From assembly GCA_947496235.1 (NCBI GenBank), contig CANMCE010000008.1, positions 165,607 through 229,606 of the forward strand: a DNA stretch of 64,000 nucleotides, in the 5' to 3' direction. This document shows, one piece after another, positions 50,078 through 60,400 of this stretch. The notes beneath the pieces are model-generated. The model did not search any database and was not told the origin of the DNA. It saw nothing but the letters and a program-made list of their open reading frames with translations. The DNA is from an uncultured Glaciecola sp. (lineage in GTDB: Bacteria > Pseudomonadota > Gammaproteobacteria > Enterobacterales > Alteromonadaceae). Position 1 is the stretch's first letter; each line of letters opens with the position of its first letter. The position numbers and the translations under genes were made by a program.

Positions 50078-50574
50078 CGCGCCAAGCCGAAACTATAGAA
50101 ATATCCGTACAGGGCACTAAAAAATATTGAAGGAATAACCGTCGGCCAAAGATTAGGTGTCGAAAAGCTAATGTTTATTCCGATTACCAACAAAGACTGT
50201 AACAGAAGCGCGGGAACAGGGGCTAAAATGAGGCCTGGAATGCAACTTCCGTGGCACAGTTTTTCATAGGTTTCTATACTGTGACTAATGGTCTCCACAG
50301 TGGCACATTTTTCACTTTTACTCATCTTTGACCACCTAGGAAGAATAAACGCAAGACAATAGTTTGATGTGCCAAATCGTCTGTAACAGGATTCTAAAAG
50401 ATAAGTAAAAATCAAGGTTATTGCACCACTATATGTGCCTTGCACTATAGCGGCCTTGAATAAAATAGATGTATCCGAAGTGATGAGACTGTTAGCATAC
50501 CAAGCCCAACTGGCATAGAAACTAAAAGCTACAAACGCAGATACAAACAATCTTATATAGGTTGACATCACCAA
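50044..50574 (-). CDS. Hypothetical membrane protein
   Basis: 176 residues with about four predicted membrane helices (roughly 8-28, 38-60, 118-138 and 145-168) and a Cys/charged cytoplasmic or periplasmic loop between helices 2 and 3 (ESCYRRFGTSNYC, SKSEKCATVETI). No family recognised. It overlaps the end of folA by 34 bp. It lies 58 bp beyond rpoS on the same strand but with its own ribosome site (GAGG before TTG 50574 or ATG 50568). Confidence 0.6.
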   Translation of the reverse strand: MVMSTYIRLFVSAFVAFSFYASWAWYANSLITSDTSILFKAAIVQGTYSGAITLIFTYLLESCYRRFGTSNYCLAFILPRWSKMSKSEKCATVETISHSIETYEKLCHGSCIPGLILAPVPALLLQSLLVIGINISFSTPNLWPTVIPSIFFSALYGYFYSFGLARQEARSKVTNL

Positions 50575-50632
50575 AGACGCCCTCGGTTATTGGGTAAATA
50601 ACAGGCGCACTTTGGGATTAAATCGTTCTGAT

Positions 50633-51619
50633 TTACTGAGCTCCAAAGAGCGCGTCAGTATTGAGACCTTCTTGGCGCAATAAATCTTTCAATTTTTTTA
50701 AGGCTTCAACCTGAATTTGCCTGACTCTTTCTCTTGTTAGCCCAATTTCGACACCCACTTCTTCTAAAGTCGAGGGTTCATAGCCCAAAAGACCAAACCT
50801 GCGAGCTAAAACTTCTTTGTGTTTAGGACTTAAGAGACTCATCCAACCAACAATACTATCGTTAATATTATTGTTTTGTAGCGAGCTTTCCGGACTATCT
50901 TGGTAATCGTCGGCGATGGTATCAACAATTGATTTGTCGCCATCTCCGCCAATGGGAGTATCCACAGAGCTAATACGTTCATTTAGCTTAAACATGCGTC
51001 TTATACTAGAGGCCGGCTCACCTGTAGCGTCGGATATTTCTTCTGGCGTGGGTTCATGGTCCAGTTCTTGAGACAATTTACGCGCGGTGCGTAAATACAA
51101 ATTCAATTCTTTAACTATATGAATGGGCAACCTAATAGTCCGCGTTTGGTTCATCAAAGCGCGCTCTATTGTTTGCCTGATCCACCAAGTAGCATAGGTA
51201 GAAAATCGAAAGCCTCGTTCGGGATCAAATTTTTCAACCGCTCGAATTAGCCCTAAATTGCCTTCTTCGATCAAGTCTAATAAGGCAAGACCTCGGCTAT
51301 TGTAGCGCCTAGCGATTTTTACGACTAAGCGAAGATTACTTACTATCATGCGCTCACGAGAAGCTTGATCGCCTTTCAGCGCAGCTCTGGCATACATGAT
51401 TTCTTCTTCGGCACTTAATAATGGAGAAAAGCCAATTTCGTTGAGATACAGCTGAGTTGCATCTAAATTTTTGACATTTAATTGATCTGAGGAAAGATCA
51501 ATTCGATCATTGTCAGAGTAATCGTCGTCTGAATAGGCTGATTCATCGTCAATATCTTTCAGTTCTACATCATCCAGATTATCCTGAATGTCCTTTTGGT
51601 CTATCCCTTGACTTACCAT
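50633..51619 (-). CDS. rpoS: Stationary-phase sigma factor RpoS
   Basis: Sigma-70 group 2 factor directing the general stress response. 328 residues: region 1.2 with [16 protein letters not shown], region 2 with [22 protein letters not shown] and [16 protein letters not shown], region 3, and region 4 with [20 protein letters not shown]. The start is ATG 51619 with GAGGAGG upstream; a TTG 21 bp earlier is covered by that site. Downstream of nlpD, as in enteric bacteria, so an nlpD-internal promoter is likely. Confidence 0.96.
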   Translation of the reverse strand: MVSQGIDQKDIQDNLDDVELKDIDDESAYSDDDYSDNDRIDLSSDQLNVKNLDATQLYLNEIGFSPLLSAEEEIMYARAALKGDQASRERMIVSNLRLVVKIARRYNSRGLALLDLIEEGNLGLIRAVEKFDPERGFRFSTYATWWIRQTIERALMNQTRTIRLPIHIVKELNLYLRTARKLSQELDHEPTPEEISDATGEPASSIRRMFKLNERISSVDTPIGGDGDKSIVDTIADDYQDSPESSLQNNNINDSIVGWMSLLSPKHKEVLARRFGLLGYEPSTLEEVGVEIGLTRERVRQIQVEALKKLKDLLRQEGLNTDALFGAQ

Positions 51620-51661
51620 ACTAACCTCCTCAACACGCAAAGATGATTGAAAAAGAAAATA

Positions 51662-52462
51662 TCAGGGTAAATACTGCAGTGGATCCATTGATTGTCCACG
51701 TTTCCTGATCTCAAAGTGCAACATGGTCTCACTAGCTCCGGTGTTACCCATGGTTGCTATTTGCTGTCCTTGCAAAACAAAACTTTGCTCACTAACTAAA
51801 ATACGCTCATTGTGTGCGTATGCACTTAAGTACTCATCGTTGTGCTTTATGATAATTAAATTACCATATCCCTTCAGGGCGTTGCCTGCGTACACAACTT
51901 TGCCGTTAGCAGCTGCGAGAATAGGCGACCCAATCGGACCTTTAATATCAAGTCCTCTGTTAGTGCCATCAATACCTACCGTAGCGACTCGATTAACGCC
52001 TGATGCTGGCCAGATCCAATTTTCAACTAAATCTGTGTTCAGAGCTGGCTTAGACTCGCTATTTTGCTGTCTTTGACGGACACGTTGACGATTAAGATAC
52101 CCCTCCCTAGAACTTTCGTCAACCTTTGAATTGCGAATTAAATCAACTTTAGTCGAATTATTCTTGGTTTTGGCAATCGAATTTGTTTGCGGAGTTAACC
52201 TGATGTTTTGATTGGGGAAAATTTCATAAGGAGCAGAAAGGTTATTCCAAGCAGCGAGATCACGATAAGTGTTACCACTATAAAAGGCAATAGAAAATAA
52301 TGTATCGCCCCTTTTGACCCGATAACTTGTGCCCGTGATTTGGGTAAGATTATTTTGACTGGCTAACTTGGTAGATAGGGTATGCACAGGGGCTGGTGTG
52401 CTGCGACCTGTACAAGCAGCCACAATGATACAAAGGAGTATAATAGTGACTCTTTTTTCCAT
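51662..52462 (-). CDS. nlpD: Murein hydrolase activator NlpD
   Basis: Outer-membrane lipoprotein that activates the amidase AmiC during cell separation. Lipobox AAC (Cys17 region), LysM domain (YRVKRGDTLFSIAFYSGNTY), a polar linker, then a degenerate M23/LytM domain (about 150-264; GLDIKGPIGSPILAAANGKV, GYGNLIIIKHNDEYLSAYAH). The first metal-binding His of active M23 enzymes is missing, as in other NlpD proteins. 266 residues, shorter than enteric NlpD. Confidence 0.93.
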   Translation of the reverse strand: MEKRVTIILLCIIVAACTGRSTPAPVHTLSTKLASQNNLTQITGTSYRVKRGDTLFSIAFYSGNTYRDLAAWNNLSAPYEIFPNQNIRLTPQTNSIAKTKNNSTKVDLIRNSKVDESSREGYLNRQRVRQRQQNSESKPALNTDLVENWIWPASGVNRVATVGIDGTNRGLDIKGPIGSPILAAANGKVVYAGNALKGYGNLIIIKHNDEYLSAYAHNERILVSEQSFVLQGQQIATMGNTGASETMLHFEIRKRGQSMDPLQYLP

Positions 52463-52469
52463 GGGCGAG

Positions 52470-53048
52470 TTACCGTAGGACTAAATAAGCAACAATAGCC
52501 AGTACGACAACACTCCAACCTATGACTTCAATATATTGTTTTAATCTTGCTTCCATTGGCGGACCACCCCACTTCATGAAAGCCGCCACTAAGAAAAATC
52601 GCAAACCACGACCTACTGCTGAGGCAATAACAAAAGGGAAAAATGGCATAATCAACGCGCCCGCGCTAATGGTAAATATTTTATAAGGTATGGGTGAGAA
52701 GCCGGCTAAAAAAACGACCCAGACACCATATTCGGCAAACCAAGATTCAGCCAAAGCCAATTTATCACCATAGCCCCATTCAATTGCCATGGGCCCAAGC
52801 CAAGTCTCGAAGGTGAAATATCCGAGTAAATAACCAAAAATACCACCTATAATGGAAGCAACAGTGGTTACTGTTGCAAATCGCCATGCTTTGTCTGTTT
52901 GACTTAATACCATGGGCGCTAGCATCACGTCTGGTGGTATAGGGAAAAATGTCGATTCAGCACAACTTAGACCGGCAAGATAACGTTCGGCATGCCTATG
53001 TCTCGACCATCTTAAACAGGTATCATAGAGTCCAGTGAATATTTTCAC
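52470..53048 (-). CDS. yqaA: YqaA-type DedA/VTT-domain membrane protein
   Basis: Inner-membrane protein with 192 residues and about five hydrophobic segments. SCAESTFFPIPPDVMLAPMV and LAGFSPIPYKIFTISAGAL are the paired re-entrant motifs of the VTT (DedA) fold. Related proteins move lipids or support membrane potential; the YqaA branch is uncharacterised. It overlaps pcm by 4 bp and lies 7 bp before nlpD, within the surE-pcm-nlpD-rpoS run. Confidence 0.85.
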   Translation of the reverse strand: MKIFTGLYDTCLRWSRHRHAERYLAGLSCAESTFFPIPPDVMLAPMVLSQTDKAWRFATVTTVASIIGGIFGYLLGYFTFETWLGPMAIEWGYGDKLALAESWFAEYGVWVVFLAGFSPIPYKIFTISAGALIMPFFPFVIASAVGRGLRFFLVAAFMKWGGPPMEARLKQYIEVIGWSVVVLAIVAYLVLR

Positions 53049-53689
53049 GATATTGCTCCTGCTACTAAAGGAACAAATCTGACTTGACCGATTTCACTTT
53101 GTTGCACTTGCTCACCATCCTTGTTAATTAATACTAATTTCTGCTCTTTTTCACCAACAGGTAAAATCAATCGTCCATTGGGACTCAATTGTTCGACTAG
53201 TGCTTCAGGCACTCTCGATGCTGCTGCTGTCACTATTATGGCATCAAATGGCGCTTTACTTGTCCAACCTTCCCAGCCATCACCATGTTTCATTTTAACG
53301 TTGTGTAAGTCAAGCTGATTCATTCGGCGTTTCGCTTGGAACTGCAAAGATTTAATCCGTTCCACCGAATAAATTTGAGGAAAAAGTTGGGCCAATATCG
53401 CGGTCTGATAACCCGAGCCTGTGCCAATTTCTAACACCTTTTCAATTTTAAATGGCGCTTCCAGTAAATACTGGGTCATCTTAGCCACGGTAAAAGGTTG
53501 TGAAATGGTTTGCCCTTGGCCTATAGGTAATGCATTGTTTTCATACGCTTTGTGTTGAAGAGCTTGGGGAATGAAAAGTTGTCGAGGAGTTCGACTAATG
53601 GTACTTAGGATCAGTTCATTAGTGATTCCCTGAGCTGCCAAATGCTTTACTAATTGTTGGCTATTCCGTGATGTACTATTGGTTGTCAT
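53045..53689 (-). CDS. pcm: Protein-L-isoaspartate O-methyltransferase
   Basis: Repairs isoaspartyl damage in aged proteins using SAM. 214 residues. Motif I is VLEIGTGSGYQTAILAQL, preceded by the substrate loop GQGQTISQPFTVA; GDGWEGW and APFDAIIVTAAASRVPEAL follow. 5 bp after surE. Confidence 0.95.
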   Translation of the reverse strand: MTTNSTSRNSQQLVKHLAAQGITNELILSTISRTPRQLFIPQALQHKAYENNALPIGQGQTISQPFTVAKMTQYLLEAPFKIEKVLEIGTGSGYQTAILAQLFPQIYSVERIKSLQFQAKRRMNQLDLHNVKMKHGDGWEGWTSKAPFDAIIVTAAASRVPEALVEQLSPNGRLILPVGEKEQKLVLINKDGEQVQQSEIGQVRFVPLVAGAIS

Positions 53690-53694
53690 TATTA

Positions 53695-54438
53695 TTAATC
53701 TTCAAACCACTTTTTCAGAGACATTACCTGCTTATGAACCGTCATATCAGTCGATAACGGACTGACTGAACAGTAGCCATTGGCGACCGCATGAAAATCT
53801 GTGCCTTCTCCGGCATCTAGCTCATTTCCAAGTCTGCCATACCAGAAAATTTGATTTCCAAAGGGATCAATATCTTGCAGCATGGTTTCCGCTCTGTGGC
53901 GTTTCCCGCACCGCGTGGCCATTATACCCTTAATTTCACGAAAAGGCAGATTTGGTACATTTATATTTAGAATCTGATTACTTTCTAATGGATGGTCTTC
54001 AAGGCGCTTGATAATATCAAGGGTAAGCTTGGCGGCAGTTTCAAACTTTTGGTCTTGTTTTGAGCACAAAGACACTGCAATGGCTGGCAGACCCAAATGA
54101 CGTCCTTCCAAAGCCGCAGCTACAGTCCCAGAGTAAATAGTATCATCGCCTAAATTAGGACCATGGTTGATACCAGAAACGACTAAATCCGGCTCTTCAA
54201 AATAACCGCTATTTACCCCTAACTGAACACAATCAGAAGGCGTTCCATTGACCGCGTAAAAACCGTTTTTGGTTTTACTGATGCGTAATGGGCTATGTAG
54301 CGAAAGTGCGTTACTCATGCCGCTACAATTTCTATCGGGTGCAATTACTGTCACATCGAATTCGCCCGATAAATACTCATACATGCAATGCAGGCCTTCA
54401 GCCAAGACCCCATCATCGTTACTCAGTAAAATTCTCAT
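53695..54438 (-). CDS. surE: 5'/3'-nucleotidase SurE
   Basis: Stationary-phase survival nucleotidase. 247 residues. Metal-binding ILLSNDDGVLAEGL (tandem Asp), APDRNCSGMSNALSLHSPLR, VNGTPSDCVQLGV and SGINHGPNLGDDTIYSGTVA with the conserved Asn and Ser residues. Overlaps truD by 4 bp. Confidence 0.96.
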   Translation of the reverse strand: MRILLSNDDGVLAEGLHCMYEYLSGEFDVTVIAPDRNCSGMSNALSLHSPLRISKTKNGFYAVNGTPSDCVQLGVNSGYFEEPDLVVSGINHGPNLGDDTIYSGTVAAALEGRHLGLPAIAVSLCSKQDQKFETAAKLTLDIIKRLEDHPLESNQILNINVPNLPFREIKGIMATRCGKRHRAETMLQDIDPFGNQIFWYGRLGNELDAGEGTDFHAVANGYCSVSPLSTDMTVHKQVMSLKKWFED

Positions 54439-55541
54439 TGTTCCTCCGCTGCTTGAACATCAATCATCTCACGCAATACACTAGTAGCAAATGAACCCTT
54501 TGGTAAGGTAAAGGTTAAGGTTAAACAATCCTGTTGTAAATCAACTGTCATGTCTTTTGGAAATAGCATTAAAGGGCGCCTTTCTTGTGTCAGTCCCAGA
54601 TCTTCCAAACAAGCGCATATGTCACTGTGTTGTTGGATAACAGTTTGCTCAAATTCAATCGCTTCCAGTAGTTGGGAATTCGAATCTTTGGTAGATTTTG
54701 GTTTACCCCAAAGAGGCGCTGATAATTGGATATCACGGCTATCTAGGCGTTGCTGATTTTCGTTTAATTGTTCTATTTGGCTGGTAAAAAAACTGTTACT
54801 GCCGCTTAACAGCAAAGTATCGCCGGCTAACACTTTGTTATGGTTTTGAGCTGAAATTCTCGCGCTAACCACTTCATTGAATAACCAACTGCGTAGCGCA
54901 GAGATAACAATATTACGTTTATTTCGATTCCGAATTTGTTCTCCCGCAAGTAATCTTTGCGCTAAGTCTAAATTACCATTTAGATATACTTTGCCATCAC
55001 TGGCGCGCATTTCACCGAAACGCTGCTGACCAAAATAGTTAGGCACGCCTGATGCTCTAATATTCTCAATTCGTTGCAATAGTTTGTCAGCAGAAATTTC
55101 AGAAGTTAAATATACCTTGAGGGTAAATCTATTGGCTTTTAAAACGCCGGTTTTTAACTTTTTATTGTGTAGAGTGGTTTTGAGTATTTTAATCTCGGGA
55201 AAATCAAATGTGCTCCAGTCTGGTTTCGGGCGATTTCCATGATAAACAGAAAACCACTGGATGGTTTTCGCGTACTTATCTTTCCTGCCAGCAAAGCCAA
55301 CATCACGCAGGGGGACTTTAGCAAATTTGGCGATTAACTCGCCCACGTAGGCACTATTCGCATTCACTTTTTCGACTAATAAAAAGCTGTGTTCGCCTTC
55401 GCCACTAGGCTCAAAACCAAGGAGTTCCTCGACAAAAAAATCTTCTGGAGAACGTTTGATTTCGCCTTTTGCTAAAGGCGCGCCGTGTAAATACGCCCAA
55501 TGATCGGTCGATAAATGAGTTTGAGTTGTCGGCATAGTCAT
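54435..55541 (-). CDS. truD: tRNA pseudouridine(13) synthase TruD
   Basis: Converts U13 of tRNA-Glu to pseudouridine. 368 residues. Catalytic Asp in GFAGRKDKYAKTIQWFSV; PNYFGQQRFG and the TRUD insertion follow. It lies 6 bp after ispF and overlaps surE by 4 bp. Confidence 0.95.
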   Translation of the reverse strand: MTMPTTQTHLSTDHWAYLHGAPLAKGEIKRSPEDFFVEELLGFEPSGEGEHSFLLVEKVNANSAYVGELIAKFAKVPLRDVGFAGRKDKYAKTIQWFSVYHGNRPKPDWSTFDFPEIKILKTTLHNKKLKTGVLKANRFTLKVYLTSEISADKLLQRIENIRASGVPNYFGQQRFGEMRASDGKVYLNGNLDLAQRLLAGEQIRNRNKRNIVISALRSWLFNEVVSARISAQNHNKVLAGDTLLLSGSNSFFTSQIEQLNENQQRLDSRDIQLSAPLWGKPKSTKDSNSQLLEAIEFEQTVIQQHSDICACLEDLGLTQERRPLMLFPKDMTVDLQQDCLTLTFTLPKGSFATSVLREMIDVQAAEEQ

Positions 55542-55547
55542 ATAGTT

Positions 55548-56030
55548 TTACTTTTGTGATGCAAGGAGCACAACCGCATCCACTGCGATGCCTTCTTTTC
55601 TACCAACAAACCCCAACTTTTCTGTGGTAGTTGCCTTTACACTGATTTGCTCAAGTTGGACTTCAAGACCAGATGCGATATTTTGACGCATGTCTAAAAT
55701 ATGAGGTGCTAATTTAGGTGCCTGGGCTGCAATAGTGATATCAGCGTTATTTAGTCGATAGCCTTTTTGTTTTATTAGGGAATAAACGTGTTGTAACAAC
55801 AGCATGGAATCAGCACTTTCATATTGGCTGTCAGTATCTGGAAAATGATGACCAATATCACCTAGAGCTAAAGCTCCGAGCAATGCATCTGAGAGTGCAT
55901 GTAAAGCAACGTCTCCGTCGGAATGTGCTATTAGACCTTGTTCATGCGCAATTTTTTGTCCACATAAAACAATAGGGCCATCGCCACCAAACTTATGTAC
56001 GTCATATCCGTGTCCAATTCTGATATCCAA
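55548..56030 (-). CDS. ispF: 2-C-methyl-D-erythritol 2,4-cyclodiphosphate synthase
   Basis: MEP pathway enzyme forming the cyclic diphosphate. 160 residues. [12 protein letters not shown] with zinc-binding Asp/His, [24 protein letters not shown], and [15 protein letters not shown] at the C-terminus. It starts directly after the ispD stop. Confidence 0.97.
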   Translation of the reverse strand: MDIRIGHGYDVHKFGGDGPIVLCGQKIAHEQGLIAHSDGDVALHALSDALLGALALGDIGHHFPDTDSQYESADSMLLLQHVYSLIKQKGYRLNNADITIAAQAPKLAPHILDMRQNIASGLEVQLEQISVKATTTEKLGFVGRKEGIAVDAVVLLASQK

Positions 56031-56726
56031 CTAATCGCTCTCCATTTGGTTTAGATAAAATTCAACAAGGGGTAAATCTTGCGGCTGAGTAACTTTCATA
56101 TTTGCAGCTTCACCAACGACTAACTTAACATCAATTCCTTGTATTTCCATGGCAGATGCTTCATCAGTAATCATAATGTTTAAAGCCAACGCCTGACTAA
56201 TGGCATTATGAAGCGCTTGGGTTTTAAACATTTGTGGCGTCTGCGCCATCCATATTCGATTTCGGTCTAGGGTTTTATCAACACTCCCGTCATGGGATTG
56301 TTTTATAGTATCGGTTGCAGGTAAGGCTAAGATACCACCGTCTGTATTTTTTACTTGGTCAATCAATCTACTTATCGCTTCCATCGATAAACCAGGGCGA
56401 GCCGCATCGTGCACCAAAACCCATTCAGAATTCAATGTGGTTTTTGCATATTCAATTCCTGCCAATACAGAATCTGCTCTTTCAGCCCCACCAATGACAA
56501 CATGAACCTGAGAATTTGTAGCCACAGATAATTGGCTAAATGTCTTATCTTCAGGATGAATAACCACAATGATCTGCTCAATCTTAGGATGTTGTAAAAA
56601 GGTATCTATGCAGTATTCAATCAGGTATTTGTCAGCGACTTTCAAGTATTGTTTGGGTATTTGCGACTGCATTCGAGTGCCTATACCCGCAGCGGGAATA
56701 ACAGCGGTGTAGGATGTGGTGGTCAA
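56031..56726 (-). CDS. ispD: 2-C-methyl-D-erythritol 4-phosphate cytidylyltransferase
   Basis: MEP pathway enzyme using CTP. 231 residues. AVIPAAGIGTRMQSQIPKQY (nucleotide loop), VHDAARPGLSMEAISRLI and DRNRIWMAQTPQMFK. 4 bp after ftsB and next to ispF, forming ftsB-ispD-ispF as in enteric bacteria. Confidence 0.97.
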   Translation of the reverse strand: MTTTSYTAVIPAAGIGTRMQSQIPKQYLKVADKYLIEYCIDTFLQHPKIEQIIVVIHPEDKTFSQLSVATNSQVHVVIGGAERADSVLAGIEYAKTTLNSEWVLVHDAARPGLSMEAISRLIDQVKNTDGGILALPATDTIKQSHDGSVDKTLDRNRIWMAQTPQMFKTQALHNAISQALALNIMITDEASAMEIQGIDVKLVVGEAANMKVTQPQDLPLVEFYLNQMESD

Positions 56727-56730
56727 TTTT

Positions 56731-57015
56731 CTACTGCTCTTTGGGGATGATTCTAAAAAAAGTTTCGCCCTCTTTTATTAAACCTAGTTCGTTTCGGGCT
56801 CTTTCTTCCATTGACTCTAAGCCCGATTCTAAATCTTCGATATCGGCTCTGAGTAATTGATTTCTTTGTGTTAGCTTGGCGTTTTGTTGCTGCATGAGAT
56901 CGATTTGTTGTTGCATTTGACGATAGTCGGCAATGCTATTTTTTCCAAACCACAAACGGTATTGGAGCAAGCCCAACAGCACTAGCAACACTAATCCAAC
57001 CCATTTATGTTTCAT
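56731..57015 (-). CDS. ftsB: Cell-division protein FtsB
   Basis: Bitopic septal protein that links FtsL to FtsQ. 94 residues: short cytoplasmic start, membrane helix (about 4-21; WVGLVLLVLLGLLQYRLWF), then a periplasmic coiled coil (about 28-70) ending in EERARNELGLIKEGETFFRI. The start is ATG 57015 (GCGGGG upstream); a longer frame to 57066 would add 17 residues not seen in the family. Confidence 0.94.
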   Translation of the reverse strand: MKHKWVGLVLLVLLGLLQYRLWFGKNSIADYRQMQQQIDLMQQQNAKLTQRNQLLRADIEDLESGLESMEERARNELGLIKEGETFFRIIPKEQ

Positions 57016-57066
57016 AAAAACCCCGCAGCAAAATCGCTTGCGGTTATTGTACTGTGCTTTAGACAA

Positions 57067-57492
57067 TCAAGCAAAATCTTGTCAACCTTTACTAAAGTTT
57101 AAGAAGCTGGTTAAAAATTCCTGGCATCAGAAAAACATTGGCAGTCTAAAATCGAAAAAAATTACTTTTTGTATCGAGGTTTATTATCCTAAATTTTGCT
57201 TAATATTGCCGTTTTTTAACCGGCTTATTTCAAATTGGCGCTTATTTGTCAAAAGCCTTGCTAATTTCGTTTCACGTTTGCATTTTAACTCATTCACTGT
57301 CAGCCTGTTAAAGCCACGCTCTAACTAAAAGTGCTTATTTACCCTATATTTCTAATGATAGAATATGGGGTTTTTGGCAAACCGAAAATTTACATTATGA
57401 ACAATTTTTGCGACTTGTTACGTATGTAAATTGAAATATTTATTCGGTTTCTTACTTAAGAAAAGTTATCAACCCTAACCAAGAGGATGTTC
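57067..57492. other. Non-coding interval between ftsB and putA
   Basis: About 420 AT-rich bases between divergent genes. It holds one terminator-like hairpin (57341-57375, separate entry). I see no conserved small gene. Promoters for both ftsB and putA must lie here; no clear PutA or Lrp operator was found by eye. Confidence 0.4.
57341..57375 (+). terminator. Terminator-like hairpin upstream of putA
   Basis: ACCCTATATTTCTA (57341-57354) pairs, with one bulge and one mismatch, with TAGAATATGGGGT (57359-57371) around ATGA, followed by more T. It is oriented to stop plus-strand transcripts about 115 bp before putA, although no plus-strand gene lies upstream of it. Confidence 0.4.
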
Positions 57493-60400
57493 ATGTTAAT
57501 TGACGGCAACTTATCTACAATTTCTCCAATGCGTCAGAAAATCCGCGAATTCCACAGAATCAATGAATCCCAAATAATAGACTACATTTTGCCTGAAGCA
57601 GAAGTATCCATGACTGCCCGAAGCCGAGCATGGGAACGAGCAAGAAATATGGTGTTGCGAATTCGTAAGGAAAACAAAGCGCATGGGGGCGTGGACGCCT
57701 TACTTAATGAATATTCTCTTTCTACCTCTGAAGGCGTGGTATTGATGTGCTTGGCTGAAGCCTTATTGCGCGTGCCAGATAAGAAAACCCAAGACGAATT
57801 AATTCGCGACAAACTTTCAAAAGGAAAGTGGGCGCCGCATTTGGGAAATAGTGATTCACTATTTGTTAATGCCAGTGCATGGGGGTTGATGTTCACTGGT
57901 AACATGGTGACCTACAGTGATAAGAAGAAACAACATCAAATTGGCCTATTGAAGAAAACCTTGGGCCGATTGGGAGAACCTGTCATTCGCCGGTCTATGA
58001 ACATTGCTATGAAAGTAATGGGTAGACAGTTTGTAATGGGTGAAACCATTGAAGACGCCTGTGAACGAGCGGAAGAAAAAGAAAAGCAAGGCTATGTGTA
58101 TTCTTATGACATGTTAGGCGAAGCGGCGCGTACTGAAAAAGATGCTCAGCGTTACTACGATTCCTATTCAAAAGCGATAAAGGTTATAGGTAAAGCAGCC
58201 AATCAGCGAGGACCTAGAAAGAGTCCTGGAATTTCGGTGAAATTGTCCGCTATTCATCCCAGATTTGACTTTAAAAAGCGTGATACCGTTGTAGATGAGA
58301 TTTCGGAACGACTTAAATCTTTGTGTCTAATGGCGAAAGAATACGATATCGGCCTGACAGTAGACGCCGAAGAGTCAGAGCGATTGGACATTTCGTTGGA
58401 TATTATTGAAAAGGTCTTTACTGATGAAGATCTAAAGGGTTGGACTGGTTTTGGAATAGCGGTGCAAGCCTATCAAAAACGCGCTATTTACGTGATTGAA
58501 TGGATAAGAGAGCTTACCCTGCAGCAGAAAAAGAAGATGATGGTAAGGTTGGTAAAAGGGGCTTATTGGGACACTGAGATTAAACACAGTCAGCAAGGTG
58601 GATTTGAAGATTTTCCTGTTTTTACTCGCAAATCTTCTACAGACGTTTCTTATCATGCTTGTGCTAACCGTTTACTTGCGTACAGAGACAGTATTTATCC
58701 CCAGTTTGCGACCCACAATGCTTACACCGCCTCTGTCATTTTGGAGCTAGCGGGTGACGATAAACAAGATTTTGAATTTCAGTGCCTCCACGGCATGGGT
58801 GATACTCTTTATGATCAAATAGTAACTGAAGATAAGATTCAATGTCGCGTGTATGCACCTGTTGGTGAGCATGAGGATTTATTGGCTTATTTAGTACGTC
58901 GTTTGCTGGAAAATGGCGCTAATTCATCTTTTGTAAACGCTATTGTCGATGATACTAAAGAGGTTGAAGAGTTACTTATTGACCCAGTAGAGCGTACTCA
59001 ACGACTATCGAATCGCGCCAACGATCAGATTGCCAATCCAACAGAATTATATGGAACGGAAAGGGCGAACAGTAAAGGTCTTGATTTATACGATGTTAAT
59101 GCGTTGACAAATGCGCAATTTAATATGCAAAAGTGGTTTGCCAATCAGCAAAGAACTCTTGATACCCAAGAAGCTGAAAAAGCAGATATGCAAATCATTA
59201 ATCCTGCAAATCTTGACGAAGTTATTGGTTATCATAATTTCGATTCCCCAGAGCAAATGAAGGAAAAATTGCAATTAGCCGAAAGCGCATTCGAAGAGTG
59301 GTCGAAAACACCGGTGAAAGACAGGGCTGAAATATTGCTTCGCACTGCTGATATTCTTGAACGTCACATGGATGAACTTATCGCAATCTGTATAAAAGAA
59401 GCAGGCAAGGTAGCCCAAGATGGTATTGATGAAATCAGGGAAGCAGTAGATTTTTGTCGCTATTATGCCGCCAGAGCAATTGAATTAGCCAAAAACGACA
59501 AGCTGGAGCCTCGCGGTGTTATTTTATGTATCAGTCCGTGGAATTTTCCATTGGCAATCTTTTTAGGTCAGGTGGCTGCTGCTGTCGTAACCGGGAACAC
59601 TGTCCTTGCCAAACCAGCAGAGCAAACCAGTAAAATTGCACAGCGGGCAATTGAGCTAATGGGTAGCATAGGCTTGCCCGAACATGTGGTGCAACTCATT
59701 ATTGCTAAGGGGCCAGCTGTTGGCGATACCTTGTTGTCAGAACACAGCGTGCAAGGTGTCATGTTTACGGGGTCTACCCAAACTGGCACATTGATCAGCC
59801 AAAAATTAGCAGAACGCGGTGTAGGCCAGGTGCCACTGATCGCGGAAACCGGTGGTCAAAATTGCATGATCGTAGATTCTACAGCCTTACCGGAACAGGT
59901 GGTTGATGACATAGTTAACTCGGGATTTCAAAGTGCTGGGCAACGATGTTCGGCATTAAGAGTTTTGTATTTACAGGAAGAAATAGCCGATAAAATCATC
60001 GACATGCTTTGTGGTGCCATGAAAGAATTGAAGATTGGTGATCCTCAATGGTTGTCAACGGACATTGGTCCAGTTATCGACGAGCGTGCGTTAAAAACCT
60101 TAACTGAGCATGCCAAGAAAATGGAAAGCTCAGCGAAAATTCTTCACAAGTGTGAATTGGATAGTGATCTAAATGGACACTTTTTCGCTCCTCATCTTAT
60201 TGAAATCAATAGTATTCATGATCTTGAGAAAGAAGTGTTTGGCCCAATCGTGCATGTTATCCGCTACAAATCAAAGGATCTCGATAAGGTAATTGAAGAT
60301 ATCAATGGAACTGGTTACGGCTTGACCATGGGAGTCCATTCACGGATTGAAGAGCGTGGACATGAACTGGCGAAGTTATCCAAAGCGGGGAATGTCTATA

